Shown here: positions 8,883 through 20,778 of the stretch, in pieces
How positions within the stretch are numbered: position 1 is the stretch's first letter
Layout of the letters: every line of letters starts with the position of its first letter
Source: Bifiguratus adelaidae
Lineage: Eukaryota > Mucoromycota > Endogonomycetes > Endogonales
Direction: 5' to 3'
NCBI GenBank assembly: GCA_002261195.1
Contig: MVBO01000001.1
Location: 192,264-256,263, forward strand
DNA length: 64,000 bases
The notes under the pieces: model-generated
Database searches by the model: none
Told to the model about the DNA's origin: nothing
What the model saw: only the letters and a program-made list of their open reading frames with translations
Translations under genes and position numbers: made by a program

Positions 8883-11800
8883 CTATAAAGTATCTCGCAC
8901 AGTCTTTGCTTCTGCGGCTATCAATGGAAGTGGATCCTTATGGATCGCATTGTCTAAATGTTGTCGGATAGTGGTCACTGTCGCAGGATCCAGCAAGCCA
9001 GCATCTACAGGCGTTGGGTTGAGCAAACGTCCAAGTCGACTTGAGTATCATTTACCTTTCCACTTTGGCAGACAAGTCTTCAAGTTGTTGATGCAGGCTG
9101 TTCGATTGGCGGAATACTTTAGGTCGTTCAAACCCTGCCAAGATGCACCCAGGATGGCATCTCGGCAATTGGTATCCATCATGCTGGACGGTAAATGAGA
9201 TAGCAAGACACCTAAGGACTCATAGATGGCCAATTGAACGTTCCAGACGTTGCCGAGAATGTGCTTGGTTAGGACATCCACCAAGCTGCCGACGTGTGTT
9301 TGCTGCGACGGAAAGACGTCTCCACGGAAAGATGCAGCAAGAGCTCGGAAGGCGTTGGCCTTGATCAAGAGGACCAGAGGCTTTTCACGATCATCGTCTT
9401 GATCCATCATTTCGTTTTCGTCGGCTACGCAGATTTCTACAAGGAACTCTTGCACATCATCAAGAATGTCGATATCCTCATTGAATACACCCAAGAATCT
9501 GGTCATTGAAACGATGGCGTGTCTCTTGTAATCCTTGTTGTTGCGCTTTGCTTCACGGATGAGAATCTGGATATGCCAATTATGGATGTGCTCTGCAAAG
9601 TTCAACCCGTTACTCACCTCGGCAATCTCCTTCAAAGTTGGCTCACGGGCGCCGTCCTTTCTCCACCAGTCTTTGCAAGCGATGCACAAACGTACAAAGG
9701 CATCCAAGACAATCTCCTTACCAGCCCAAGATCTGCTGGAAAGCGAGCTCAGCATGATGGGCATGATGCTGTCCATATGATCCGACATCTTGGGACCTGT
9801 ACCGATTTCAGTAAGTCCTCCCAAACATTTAATAACATTGACGACTTGCCAGTAGATTTGCACATATCGGCCACGGTCAACGCAGCAGCTTGCTTAATGG
9901 TCCAGGACTGAGAGCTCAGGTGCGGCCGAACAAGCTCCAAGATTTCAGTCATATAGAGCAGGATAGGCCCAGTGGTACCTAAGCATCTTTTGTGTAAGCG
10001 TTTCAATGCTGTGATATTAAGCAGTACTCGCCATTGGTCAAGGTATCCCAAGCCTCTTTCCAAGATGCGTTGATTTTGTCATTGGGATCATGCACACCAA
10101 AATATGTCAGTGGAACGACCTCTGCTGAAAGCGATTTCATCATGTCGGTTGCATGTTTCATCATTTCTGACATGGTGATACCGGCTGCCGATCGCACGTC
10201 GTCATCTAGCGAATTATAAGTCTTCGTGGAAGCACAAGCGATGGAAATCATGAGACGTACCGTCATTTCCGAAATATATCTTGGCAAGGTGCTTCACAAA
10301 GGCCGTACTACGACTAACTGAAGCTAGACCGGCGACATAGCCCACGGCTGTTGCGTATGTTTTCCTTACGGCAGCGTTCCTATCTTGAATAGCACCACTC
10401 AGAGCTTTCAGAGTGTTGTCTGCATGCGGTTGGAACGCATGTCGCTTGCTCAAACACAATGCCACAATGAATCGGGCACAGCCGGCCTGGTAAGGATGGT
10501 CAGTGCACTTTGCCGAGAACAGAAATCACGAATTGCCATCCTTACTTTTGTCGGTAATCCAGTTCCCTTGCGCACAATGTTCAAGAGACGAGGTGAGAGA
10601 TGATTCATGGTCTCATCGTCAATGTATTCCACGCAATGCTCAACACCTTCCATCATTGGAGAGTTTTTCGCACCAGATAAGCGAGCATTGTCAAGCTATC
10701 ATTGAATGATAAGTGCCTGAAATCTTCCGGAATCCTAGGTCCTACCTGCTCCTCTGAAACATTATACTTGTCCGCATGGAAGGTAAGATAATTCATGACC
10801 TGCGGTTCCATGGCTGTGCAATGTCATTCATTGTTAATTTGGGAATCACCACCTTCAAGTAAAAGCACTTACAAGACAATGACTGCAAAAGGGTATCCAC
10901 GATATCAGGTATATGGGGCTTGAGCAGGTTTCCAGCTGTCTTGCAGATCTTGAGAATGGTATCAAGACTGAATTTGCGAACATCTTCAGCGTCGGAAACA
11001 ATTCCGTTTTCCAAAAGGAAAGGCATCACAATACGCATGATCTTTGCGCCATCTGAGGGAGAAACTCGGCTTGCATCACAGTAATAGACGGTGAGTCTCG
11101 CCAAACTTCTGCACGTGGCAGTGGCAGCTTGTCGCACAGACTCCTTGATGTCGTCTATAGCTCTGAATGCCATTTGCCAGAGCCGTTCCAGATAGGGTTC
11201 CACTTGCGATAGTTGCCGTCCTTGCAACAGATCTGTGATAGCCAAACAACTTGACTCGCGAGTCCTCCAAGTGGGACTACCCATTTCATTAAGCAGCTCT
11301 TCCATGATTTGATTGAAATACTGATCAACTGTCTTCTTTGAGTCCTTCACAAGCGCAGTCCAGATCATCTTCATGCTAGCGTTGACATTAGGGTTGGGAT
11401 CAAATTGGTAGCGGTAGAGTTTAGGAATGAGCTTTGGGAGATAGTGCTGCAACTCCTTCTCAGAAAGGGCTATGATAGATTGGAATCCGAAGGCAGCGCC
11501 GCGGCGTGAGGTCCACATAGCATTGTGATTGGCCAGGTTCATGAACTTGTAGATAAGGTCAGGTTGATTCATTTCACTAGCTAGCGAGCATAATTCCTTG
11601 TACGTTGTGATCGAACCTCCCTCAGGCGTTGACCCAAGAGCGCCTTGTTCGAAAAGGACAGTGCCAGGTGTCATGGACTGCGCTTGTATCTTTTTGCCTT
11701 CCGTAAATGTGCCAACGAGGGAATAAAGAAGATCTTCCTTCATTTTTGAATCACCAGTCTCGTAGACAAGACCAAGTCCCTTGGAAGCGACTTCTTGCGT

Positions 11801-14800
11801 GAAGTCGTCTCTATCGGAAAGTAATCTTGAAAACCCGGCGTGCAGGCGGTGAAGATTCTTTTGAATGATACTGGAGGACTGGCAAAATTTGATCAAACAA
11901 AGCAGCCAAATGCTTGCAGCTTTCCGTCTGGTGGCTTTGTCGCTCACGACATAGGTTGTAAAGATGGTTTCCAGAATCTTTTCAAACAGCGCTCCATCGC
12001 CTGTCGACTTGGGATCGTCGGGAACCTTGGCATCCACAATGTCTTTACATTTGGACATGGCCTCCGAATTCCAACCGTACGCGAGAACGGATAATGCGTC
12101 GCCGCTCGCGAAATATAAGTCAACTTGCTTAGTGTTGGCGGTTTCATAAAAGGCAGTGATGATCTCATCGAGAGCGGCCGCATCCGTGACAAATATACTC
12201 AACTGTCCCAAACATTGGGTAGCTTGTTCCTGGACCTTATTGTCCTTGGCATTCTTCGCCAACGAAGCCAATTGACGTATGATGGACAACTGTGTCGTCA
12301 CATCGATTTCCATATTGTCGGCAGCTCCGTCGATTTCTTTCCCCTTCTGCTTGTTGTCTGTTGTGTAGTTGCTTGCTGGATAAGGAAGTTGACGGAAATG
12401 CCCTATTTCACCAATGGAGTGACATGACGCTGATATCAAGGATGCGTTGGCCGCCGTTTGTGTAATTTCAAGCTGATCCACCAAGACATTGATGACTTGC
12501 TTCAACAGGTCTTCATGAATGTTACGTCCACGGTAAAGACACCGACCAACGAGATGACCCAAGGCCAAGAGAGCGCCATGCTTCTGATCGAATTCTGTGT
12601 GTCCCGACGTGATAACTGGCTTTTTTGCAGTCTGAATGAACTGTTCAATGTTTTGCCGCACAACATCGTCGGGGACATTGCTCTCACTGCCGATCAGGCC
12701 GAAAATGTGAGACATGCATTCCCTGGTCTCTTGCTTGGGAGAGAAGACGAATGACTTGAAGAAGTCGATCTTCGAGGTAAAAGCGCTAGAGAGAGTAGAT
12801 GGTCCCAGCGATATGAGTTCCAATAAACTTTCGGATGCGACCGAATGTAGGATGGCATCTGGAAAAGGAGGTCATGATTAGTACGCCATTCTTCTGCGTG
12901 GTCCAAAAAAAAACTGAATGCTTACCATCAATGCTTGAACTTAGGCCCTTCTCCACCAATGTCAGCCACTGATTCAAAGAGGTACGTTCAGTGCTGTTCT
13001 CGTCGGCTTGCCACCACCGTCGAAGCTGTTCGCTTAAAGTTCTTCGCATGTTTGGATCTTCTGATATGCCATCAGCTACCTTTTGTTCAATGTCGTCATC
13101 AATGATCATGGTCTGACCATTGGCTTCGACCATGGCAAGTATTCGTAAGAATTTGAGAATCTCCACGAACACCTCAACCGGATATCCGTTCCACACAATC
13201 GGCGTTCGCGACGCCCGTATATATTCTTCTGAAGGCTTGTTGCCGGAGATGTATTGTACCATGCTTGCGAAACTAGGAAAGACATCTGGCTGGAACGCCG
13301 CAACCCGTGAGCTCGAATAGAAGTCCTTATCATGCGAAAATGGTCGAAGTCCGCGTGAAGCCTCCTCACGGACTTCAAGCTTAGTCACGGTGGACGAGTG
13401 ACCAAGAAGACAAATGTATCTGGCGTACACATTCGAGAATGGGTATATACTGTTGGCGTACTTGAGAGCAATATACCTCGAGCTAGGATTGCTGGTCAAG
13501 ATATTTTCGAGTATGATCTCTCTAAGAGTTTGATCTAGCTCAGAGCCCTCTTCCGGATCCTTGTAGATGACCATGATGGATGAAAGCGCATCTTGCACAT
13601 ATGTTCGAACATTTGGAGGCTCTGTTGATAGGCTGTCGAAGAATAACCTCAACACAGCGGTATCCTTGCGAGCTGTTTCCGGTACTTTACTGGCGATGAG
13701 ACCGCAAGCAACATAAGCATATCCTTTTGTGCTTTCGCTCTCGTTGCCAGAAACGTTATCGTTCTCTCGAATGTACTTAAGAAGGCCAGACAACATAATT
13801 GGCGCTACCGTGGCGAGCTTGGAGCTGTCTGCTGACTTTGCTACCCACTGCAGGTAGGCCATACTTTGCTGCTTTAGCTTGGACGATGATTCTTCGCCGA
13901 ACAAGCCATCAAACACTGTTTGTAATACATTCACCACCGAGTTGGCAGCTGTTTTCGACTTTGCAAGTGATTGGAGTATGCGGATTTTGAGGGGATTTGA
14001 AGCATATCGTCTGCGCGCTTTTGCATCAACCTTGGAGTTTGATGGTGTTCCTAGATAGAGACTATACAAGTGCTGAACCAACGTTGAATCCTCCAGATCG
14101 GCTTTTGTTGTCCAGCGTCGAAGTCCATCTTCACTCGTCGTCACGACTTGATGGTTGGAATCTACAGTGCCCGCCAAAAGTATCTCGAATCGCTCATTAT
14201 CGGTGAACACGGATGTGAGCAGAAATTTAAGGATACCCAGCTTGGCCGTCACCAGATCCGATGTCCATAACTTTTTGTTATTGTTTGTCAACTCATCAGC
14301 ATCGGCAAGGGAGAGTCCAAATGGTGGACCCGTTCCGCTGGCTCCTTTCTCCTCGCGTTCTTGCTTTGACATGCTTCCTGATACGGGAGAATACAAAATC
14401 ATTCGCAGAAAAAAGCGTAAAATGTATGCCAAGTCCGCGGGGTTACTGTCGAAATGAAAGATTCGTGATCGAGCATTGACCTCTTGATCTGGCTTCAGCT
14501 TGTACCTATCTAGCATCTGGGGTCTGGTAAGAAACTCTTCAGGGCATGTAGAGACTGCGTACCGGAATAATCATATGCATAATGGTCGTTCGTTGCGTGG
14601 CCGGTCTTGCGGCGATATCTCGGAGAAGAGCGGGCACATGATCCATCATATCCTCCACCTTGAGTCTTGAGAATCCCATCTCGAGATACAGTATGTCAAA
14701 GTTCTTGACAATAAAGAGTGTCTTTGGATCATTGTATTGCATCAGTAGAGAGCTGAAAGGCAGCTGTATGTTTGTATTCGGCCTGACTCGCTTGTTGATG

Positions 14801-15099
14801 TGGCCAAGGACTTGCATCACCTGAAAGAAAACGAACAGCCTGCTGTTAATGACCGGCTCACTGGACATTACAACGACCCACCTTATTCCGTACATTCTCA
14901 TGTGGACTAGATAGTTTGAGCAGTACCGGTGTCAAAAAGAGGCCGACATTCTTTTCCAGTTGAGCGTCCGTTTCGGACAAGGCAAGCCGAAGCTCGACAT
15001 TCTCTACAACACAACATCAACACGACTTGACCAGGTGTGTAGCATTCCTCTCAGCGCAGACGTACCTAAAAGCTGTATTTCGTCGCCGGCAGTTGACAT
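8883..15099 (-). CDS. ECM29: Proteasome adaptor and scaffold protein ECM29 (HEAT-repeat)
   Basis: Start ATG at 15099 (MSTAGDEIQLL, then a splice at the LL codons). The protein continues with NVGLFLTPVLLKLSSPHENV and VMQVLGHINKRVRPNTNIQL, diagnostic for the ECM29 N-terminus. Alpha-helical HEAT-type repeats fill the rest, for example the long exon 10,793-12,823 and ALSGAIQDRNAAVRKTYATA near 10,330-10,400. The C-terminus needs a last small exon (about 9010-8883): after PKWKG an intron leads to DAGLLDPATVTTIRQHLD and the stop TAG at 8883-8885. About 1,780 residues in many exons fits fungal and animal ECM29. It binds 26S proteasomes, stabilises core-regulatory particle association and links them to membranes. 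I see no break, though I did not check every splice site. Confidence 0.92.
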
Positions 15100-15373
15100 G
15101 TTATAGACAGAAAACACGAATGCGTCAACCGAAGCAAACGTACGTCAGCTCTTGAACACGCGTCGAAATCGCTCTATTTGGAAATCATTGTCTTGGAGTG
15201 TTCCATTCGGCCATTGTTTCTGTCGTTTGGAGGCAACCATGCTGGACAAGAGTTGCTGACTGGATTATAGTGCATGGAAAGATTATAGAGACGACAGTTT
15301 CCTGGTATATAAGCCTACATATTATCAAAAACAACGAAAAGAGGTCTTATGAATATGCCTTCTGCAAAGGCGA
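15100..15373. other. Intergenic: ECM29 promoter side and FAD monooxygenase 1 3' side
   Basis: About 270 bp between the ECM29 start codon and the downstream end of the next minus-strand gene. It must contain the ECM29 promoter. I see no clear TATA box, repeat or RNA gene. An open frame at 15,198-15,380 has no recognisable content. Confidence 0.5.
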
Positions 15374-17175
15374 TCAATAGTATAGAGGATGTTCCTTGGG
15401 TTTCACACTGCCTTTCAGAGGAGGAGCCGGAAGCCACTTGAGCGTAGGCATGATTTCATGAAACTTGTCTAGCAAAGGCACAGTGAAAAAATAGGGTAGT
15501 TGAAACAGCACCTTGCCGGCGATTCGCCAGAGGGTGTTCGGCCAAGTACAGAGATTGCCCATGCGACGTGCGTCATCGACAATGAACCTAACTCGGTCAT
15601 GACGTAGACTAATGAACACCTTGAATGCGGCCTCATAGTCTTCTCTCGTCATTGGAACTTCCTTCTTAGCTTTCATGGCCTGATACAGGACATTCGTCAA
15701 GATCCTAGTGGACATGATAATGAGTGACTTGAGTGGCAAAATGACCGCAACACTTACACCGCGCCTTCGATGCCTTGATTTGATCCTTGACCTAGCCATA
15801 TTGGATGAGCATTATTGTATCCCCAAGAGTCAAGCTTACCATTAAAAGGAGACATCTGGATTGCCAGCGGGAAGGTCCCAACATATCAATGAGGATCCAG
15901 TAACTACAGTCCTAATAGCGGTCTTACCTTGTGTGCGGCTAGGAGGAAGTAATGAGTAGCTGTGACTCCGCGCTGATAACTCACTTACCATCGCCAATCA
16001 AGATTGTTCGGCCATAGGTCCAGCAATCTGTTACAAGTTTGATGTTAACCCTAAAGCACTCGATGCACACAGCTTACCGAAACAGCGTTCTTCCAGGTTG
16101 ACCTTCACAAGAACATCCGCTTCTGCTGCAATCTGACCGAAGCGCACATTCGTATGAGGCGTCAACAGATTCTTGTACTGTTCAGACATTTCGTTGGCAT
16201 CTGCCTGAGACCATTGGAGCTTTAGTGATTCGGCTGGATTCTCGATCCGGTTAAACAATGCAAAACCGACTCTTGCCGACCCCTCTTCCTCTGGTGAGAC
16301 CGCAAGGTATTCAGATCATGCCGTTGCAAAAACCAGTGTTACCCACCTTCGGCTGGGCAGGCGATGGTATTCAACATGTAACCTCTTCCATTCATCCAGT
16401 TAAAGCGATTATTGATCTCGATACCTTGCATAGGTTTCGAGAATCCAAAGATGGCATGATACCGACATTGAAGCCCTTGCTTGTCACCTTCGCTCAACAA
16501 CTTGGGTTCTTCGATCTCAACGTTACGAAACATGGCTCTTCGAACATGCGACCAAGCACCGTCACAGCCAACGATGAAATCACCTGTGAACTCAGAGCCG
16601 TCCTCACATATGGCAGTGACGTGGTCCTCTTCTTCCCGGATACTCGTCACCTTCCTGCCGCTACCATGACATGCTCAGATCAAGACCGACTAAAACCGCC
16701 ATGCTTACCAATAGATGTGATCATCGTCCACCTGTTCCCATAGGGCGATGAGCAAATCACTTCGAAACAGGGATAGTTGTGGGTATCCCCAACGTTCCTC
16801 GTACCCCATACCAGTCCCTGCTTCCAACTTGGTCCAAACCTTCAACCTATCGCCGCGTTGCTCCCAGAAATAGTTGGCGGTGGCACTGGTCCCTTTTTCC
16901 TTGAGTCTCTCGTACAAGCCTGCATCGGGCGCTTAGCTAGTGTCTGGCTCTCGGACAACCATCACGCACTTACCCAACTGATCAAGAATACGAAGGCCAT
17001 TGGGAACAAGAAAGACGTTGGAGCCGTGAGATCGATTAGCCATTTCAGCATGCTCAAGGATAACATAATCAATGTCGGCTTTCGCAAAGCAGTTGGCCAG
17101 CGTGAGTCCAGCTACACCGGCACCCACAATGATGGCTTTTGGCCTGGAGGTCTCTTTACTGTTGCCCTTTTCCAT
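15374..17175 (-). CDS. FAD-dependent monooxygenase (tandem copy 1, downstream)
   Basis: Start ATG at 17175 (MEKGNSKETSRPKAIIV). The FAD dinucleotide fold GAGVAGLTLANCF lies near 17,080-17,130, the DG motif FIVGCDGAWSHVRR near 16,530-16,575, and the GD motif is assembled across tiny exons as GDAAHKMSPFNGQGSNQ near 15,785-16,020. It ends KPKEHPLYY with TGA at 15374-15376. Around ten exons are needed, some only about 11-40 nt. The family is class A flavin monooxygenases (PHBH fold), NAD(P)H-dependent hydroxylases common in fungal secondary metabolism and aromatic catabolism. The copy at 17.4-19.2 kb is a clear paralogue. In copy 1 the family-conserved NQAIEDAV reads NQGIEGAV, a relaxed or altered flavin-side motif. 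The substrate cannot be told from sequence. Confidence 0.82.
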
Positions 17176-17374
17176 GCCAAGGAGAGAGAAGGAGGAAGGT
17201 GGTGCAACATCGAGGTGAAGATAATGTAACACGAATCCTTTGTGCGCAAGCCGGAGCCGAGTAGCTGGAATTACGCACGGAAGTTTAACGGGTTACGATC
17301 AGTTAGAGCTTAAAGTGCTGGAGTGCTTTATCGGAAACGCATAGTATGAGCGCTCATCTACGTGAAGGGGTATA

Positions 17375-19179
17375 TTAATAATACAAGGGATGCTCCTTGG
17401 GTTTAATTTTGCCATTGACAGGTGGAGCAGGCAAGCATTTGAGAGTAGGCATATTTTCATGAAGTTTGTCACCAAGAGGGAGACTGAGCAAGGCGGGGAG
17501 TTGCAAAAGAGTCTTTCCAGCCCACTTCCAAAGGCTGTTTCGCCAAGTGACCAAGTTGCCGAATTGACGGGCTTGATCGACGCAGAATTTGGCTCGCTCA
17601 TGTCGGTGTTTGACAAAGGTCTGGAAGGCTTCTTCATAGTCCTTGGTCGTCATTAACTTCTTTTTGGACATGGCGTGCACCAACACGTTGGTCAACACCC
17701 TATATAGGAGGACAATCAGTTATACTGTGAAAGAGTCCGGCCACAACGTACACGGCATCTTCAATAGCTTGATTGGCTCCTTGACCTGAGGTAGATGATC
17801 AGTAGTATGGCGAGAAGCGCAGCTCTCTGCTAGACATACCAACGAAAGGCGACATCTAGCAAAGCAAATCAATCGCGATGCACATAATGAGTTGGGTCTC
17901 AGTTGTCCTACATGACAGGTCTTACCTTGTGGGCAGCTAATGAAGATCATCAGTATTCATCCCTGCAATGGCTTACTTTCACTCACCATCACCAATCAAC
18001 ACTGTGCGACAATATGTCCAACAATCTATGGATGTCATTAGCATCCCTAAGGATACGGACGAGAACCATCCACGAACCAAAGCACCTCTCCTCCAGGTTG
18101 ACCTTTGACCAACACTTCGGCACCTTCCGCAAGTTGGCCAAAAGTAATGTTGTTGTGAGGCGTCAAATGGTCTCGGTACTTTGTAGACATTTCATTGGCG
18201 TCCGCAGCCGACCATTGTAATTTGAGCGCGTTCTTGGGGTCATCGATACGGGCACAGAAGATAAAATCGACCCTCGGCGGAGCACCTGGCTCTAATATCA
18301 CTCAACTCAGATGATGCCTATGGATGAGACGAGCACTTACCCTCGCTCTCGCAAACAATGCTGTTCATCATACAACCCTTGCCGGTAATCCAGTTAAAGT
18401 GATTGTTGACCTCGAGACCTTCAATTGGCTTAGAATATCCAAAGATGCCATGGTACTGGCATTGAAGACCTTCCTTATCGCCATCGCTCAACAATTTGGG
18501 ATCCTCAATCTCTACGTTGCGGAACATTGAACGGCGGACATGAGACCAGGCACCATCGGCTCCGACAATGAAATCGCCAGAAAACTTGCTACCGTCGTCA
18601 AAAACGGCGGTGACCTTGTCTTCACCGTCAACAATGTTGGTCACCTTCTTGCCACTGTCTGAGAGTGAGTTTGCTGTTTACACAAGACTGTCAAGCACTT
18701 ACCAATGGATAAAATCGTCATTGATCTGTTCCCACAAGGCAATCAACAGATCTTTCCGATACACCGAAAGCTGAGGGTATCCATATCGATTCTCATAACT
18801 ATGTGCCACAGAAGCCGATACGGTGTTCCAAAGCTTTACAGTATCGCCCCTTTGCTCCCAAAAGTCATTGGCTACCGCCTTTGTACCTTTGGCCAATATT
18901 TTGTCCCAGAGTCCTATCCCGAGGTCAAATTTGTGTCAAGACGACGTTAGACTTACCTAATTGTTGGAGAACCCGGCTACCGTTGGGTACCAGAAAGACG
19001 TTGGATCCGTGAGCTTGATTCGCCCTCTCTGCGCGTTCCAGAACCACGAAATCGATGCCGACTTTCAAGAAACAGTTGGCGAGCATAAGTCCGGCTATAC
19101 CGCCTCCAACAATAACCGCTTTGGGCCGTCTGGCTTCAGCCGAGTGGCCATTTTCGACATGACCGTTGCCGCCTTCCAT
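17375..19179 (-). CDS. FAD-dependent monooxygenase (tandem copy 2, upstream)
   Basis: Start ATG at 19179 (MEGGNGHVENGHSAEARRPK). FAD-binding GGGIAGLMLANCF lies near 19,065-19,105, the DG motif FIVGADGAWSHVRRSMF near 18,530-18,590, and GDAAHKMSPFVGQGANQ with AIEDAV is spread over several tiny exons near 17,745-17,985, including a GTAAGA...TTTGCTAG intron in the middle. The end is IKPKEHPLYY with TAA at 17375. Exon order and small-exon structure match copy 1 closely, so the two genes arose by tandem duplication. All three flavin motifs are intact, making this the better candidate for an active class A hydroxylase. It lies 200 bp upstream of copy 1 and 130 bp downstream of a Gfo/Idh/MocA gene on the same strand. 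Confidence 0.85.
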
Positions 19180-19201
19180 GACTGCAACAGGCTAAAGTAG
19201 G

Positions 19202-19243
19202 CGGAAGAAAAAAAAAGATAGGAGAAGGGAAGGGAAGGAAGGT
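19202..19243 (-). promoter_or_regulatory. CT-rich promoter tract upstream of FAD monooxygenase 2
   Basis: A 42-bp almost pure purine run on the plus strand (A9 plus repeated GGGAA/GGAAG), hence a pyrimidine tract on the coding strand, ends about 25 bp before the ATG at 19179. CT-rich tracts just upstream of starts are common in fungal promoters without a TATA box. Confidence 0.45.
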
Positions 19244-19308
19244 TGCGCACGGCGTTCCTCAAGAAATGTATACCGGTTACACAACATCAGCGTCTATGTA
19301 CCAACACG

Positions 19309-20623
19309 TTACAGTCGTGACACTTTTACTTCTTTGCCAGTCTTTGCACTTTCAAGAGCGGCTACGAAATAGGCGAGATGATGGTAGGCCTCTTCGGTCG
19401 TGATCCCTAATTGACCACCCTGGCGCAGCACAGAATAAAAATTGCTCAAGACACCCTCAACGTCCTGTGGAGTATCTTCGTTCACGTTCACAACTTGAGA
19501 TTGACCTTCCGCATTCGTTAATGTGAACTGGTTCTTGCTGGTTTGATGCATGCTGGAGAACTTGTCGGAAATCTCAATGGAACCTTTGGTGCCATAGATG
19601 GCAAAAGTGGCGTGTCCTGGTGGAGTTGCACACTAGCTGAGGTTAATGTCCGTGCGTCAGCCACATTTACAGTCACTCACGTAGGTGAATGTGATGGTGC
19701 CCAAGGCGCCGTTGGCCATCTTGACGGCAGACATCAAGTTGTCTTCTGCACCATGAATTGCATACTTTTGATTTGCCATGGCCGTGACACTCTCGATGGG
19801 TCCAAGGATCTTAACAATGGTGGTCAGGTTGTGGACGCCGCCGTCGGAGAGGTAACCTCCGGGATGTTCCGGCTTTTGCCTCCATGCGGTAGCATAATAA
19901 GGCGACTTGGGGTTATAGGGTCTGACGGCGGAATAGTTGAACGTGATCACCTTGGATGATCATAAGTCATTAGTCCGGCATAATATGCCATCGACTAACC
20001 TCGCCAATCTCGCCGCTCTTAATGAGTTGGGCCACCTTTGCGGTAACGTTGTTGAAAGCAAAGTTTTCCGCGATCATAATTTGGGTTTTGGCCTTGCGAG
20101 AAAGCTCGACGATTTGACGAGCATCCTCCAGAGTATGAGCTATATCGGTGTCATGGGCTGAGTCATTCCTTGTCTGGAAGCAGGAGACTTGCGCACATAC
20201 CTATGGGTTTCTCAATCACGAGATGCTTTCCATGATTAACCGCAGCCTTGGCCATCTGTCCCTCAGATTAATAAGCAGCACAAATGACACGAGCAGCTAT
20301 CGGCTTACCTCTAGATTGTACTGGACGGGGACCAAGACGTCGAGAGCATCAATTTCAGGGTTCTTTAGGATGACACTCGGGTCGATATACACAGCGTCTT
20401 GGGGGATATTGGCCTGCGTAAACGCATTTCAGCCTACTCAACTCGTGGCAACATGACAAACGGACCGAACACTTACGGCCGTTGCAAACTTTTCCGCCTT
20501 CTCCCGCGAACGGTTACTACAAGCTACCAAGTTGTACTTGCCGGGGAGCTCATTGTAAGCCTCCAGGTGACGGTGGGCGAAAATACCAGTACCGATGATG
20601 GCAATGTTCACAGGTTGAGACAT
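19309..20623 (-). CDS. Gfo/Idh/MocA-family NAD(P)-dependent oxidoreductase
   Basis: Start ATG at 20623 (MSQPVNIAIIGTGIFAHRHL), a Rossmann GxGxxx(A/H) motif. Following exons give VACSNRSREKAEKF, then DALDVLVPVQYNLEMAKAAV and the family hallmark HLVIEKPI near 20,195-20,230, whose Lys is the catalytic/cofactor lysine. Next come IAENFAFNNVTAKVAQLIKS and the long central exon ending at 19,657. The C-terminus (GTKGSIEISD..., ending KEVKVSRL) fits the dehydrogenase-like beta-sheet domain. Five short introns are visible. Members oxidise or reduce sugars, inositols or dihydrodiols. Substrate cannot be assigned. Position between flavoprotein genes on the same strand suggests a small catabolic or secondary-metabolism group, which is inference. 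Confidence 0.85.
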
Positions 20624-20778
20624 GTTGGGCTGAGTAGAGGAGAAAGAGAGCAAGGGATGAGAGACGTCGAAGCGTGAAGTTTATGACGACGCGGGATGGG
20701 AAGGACTTCCGTAAAAGGAAGTTTGATCGGACCACCGAAACGACAGTGAACTCGCGCGCTCCTTACATCCGTAGAGAA

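Noticed and set aside
8883-15099. Importin-beta or other HEAT-repeat karyopherin.
   Set aside because: N-terminal and internal blocks fit ECM29, and there is no importin N-terminal domain.
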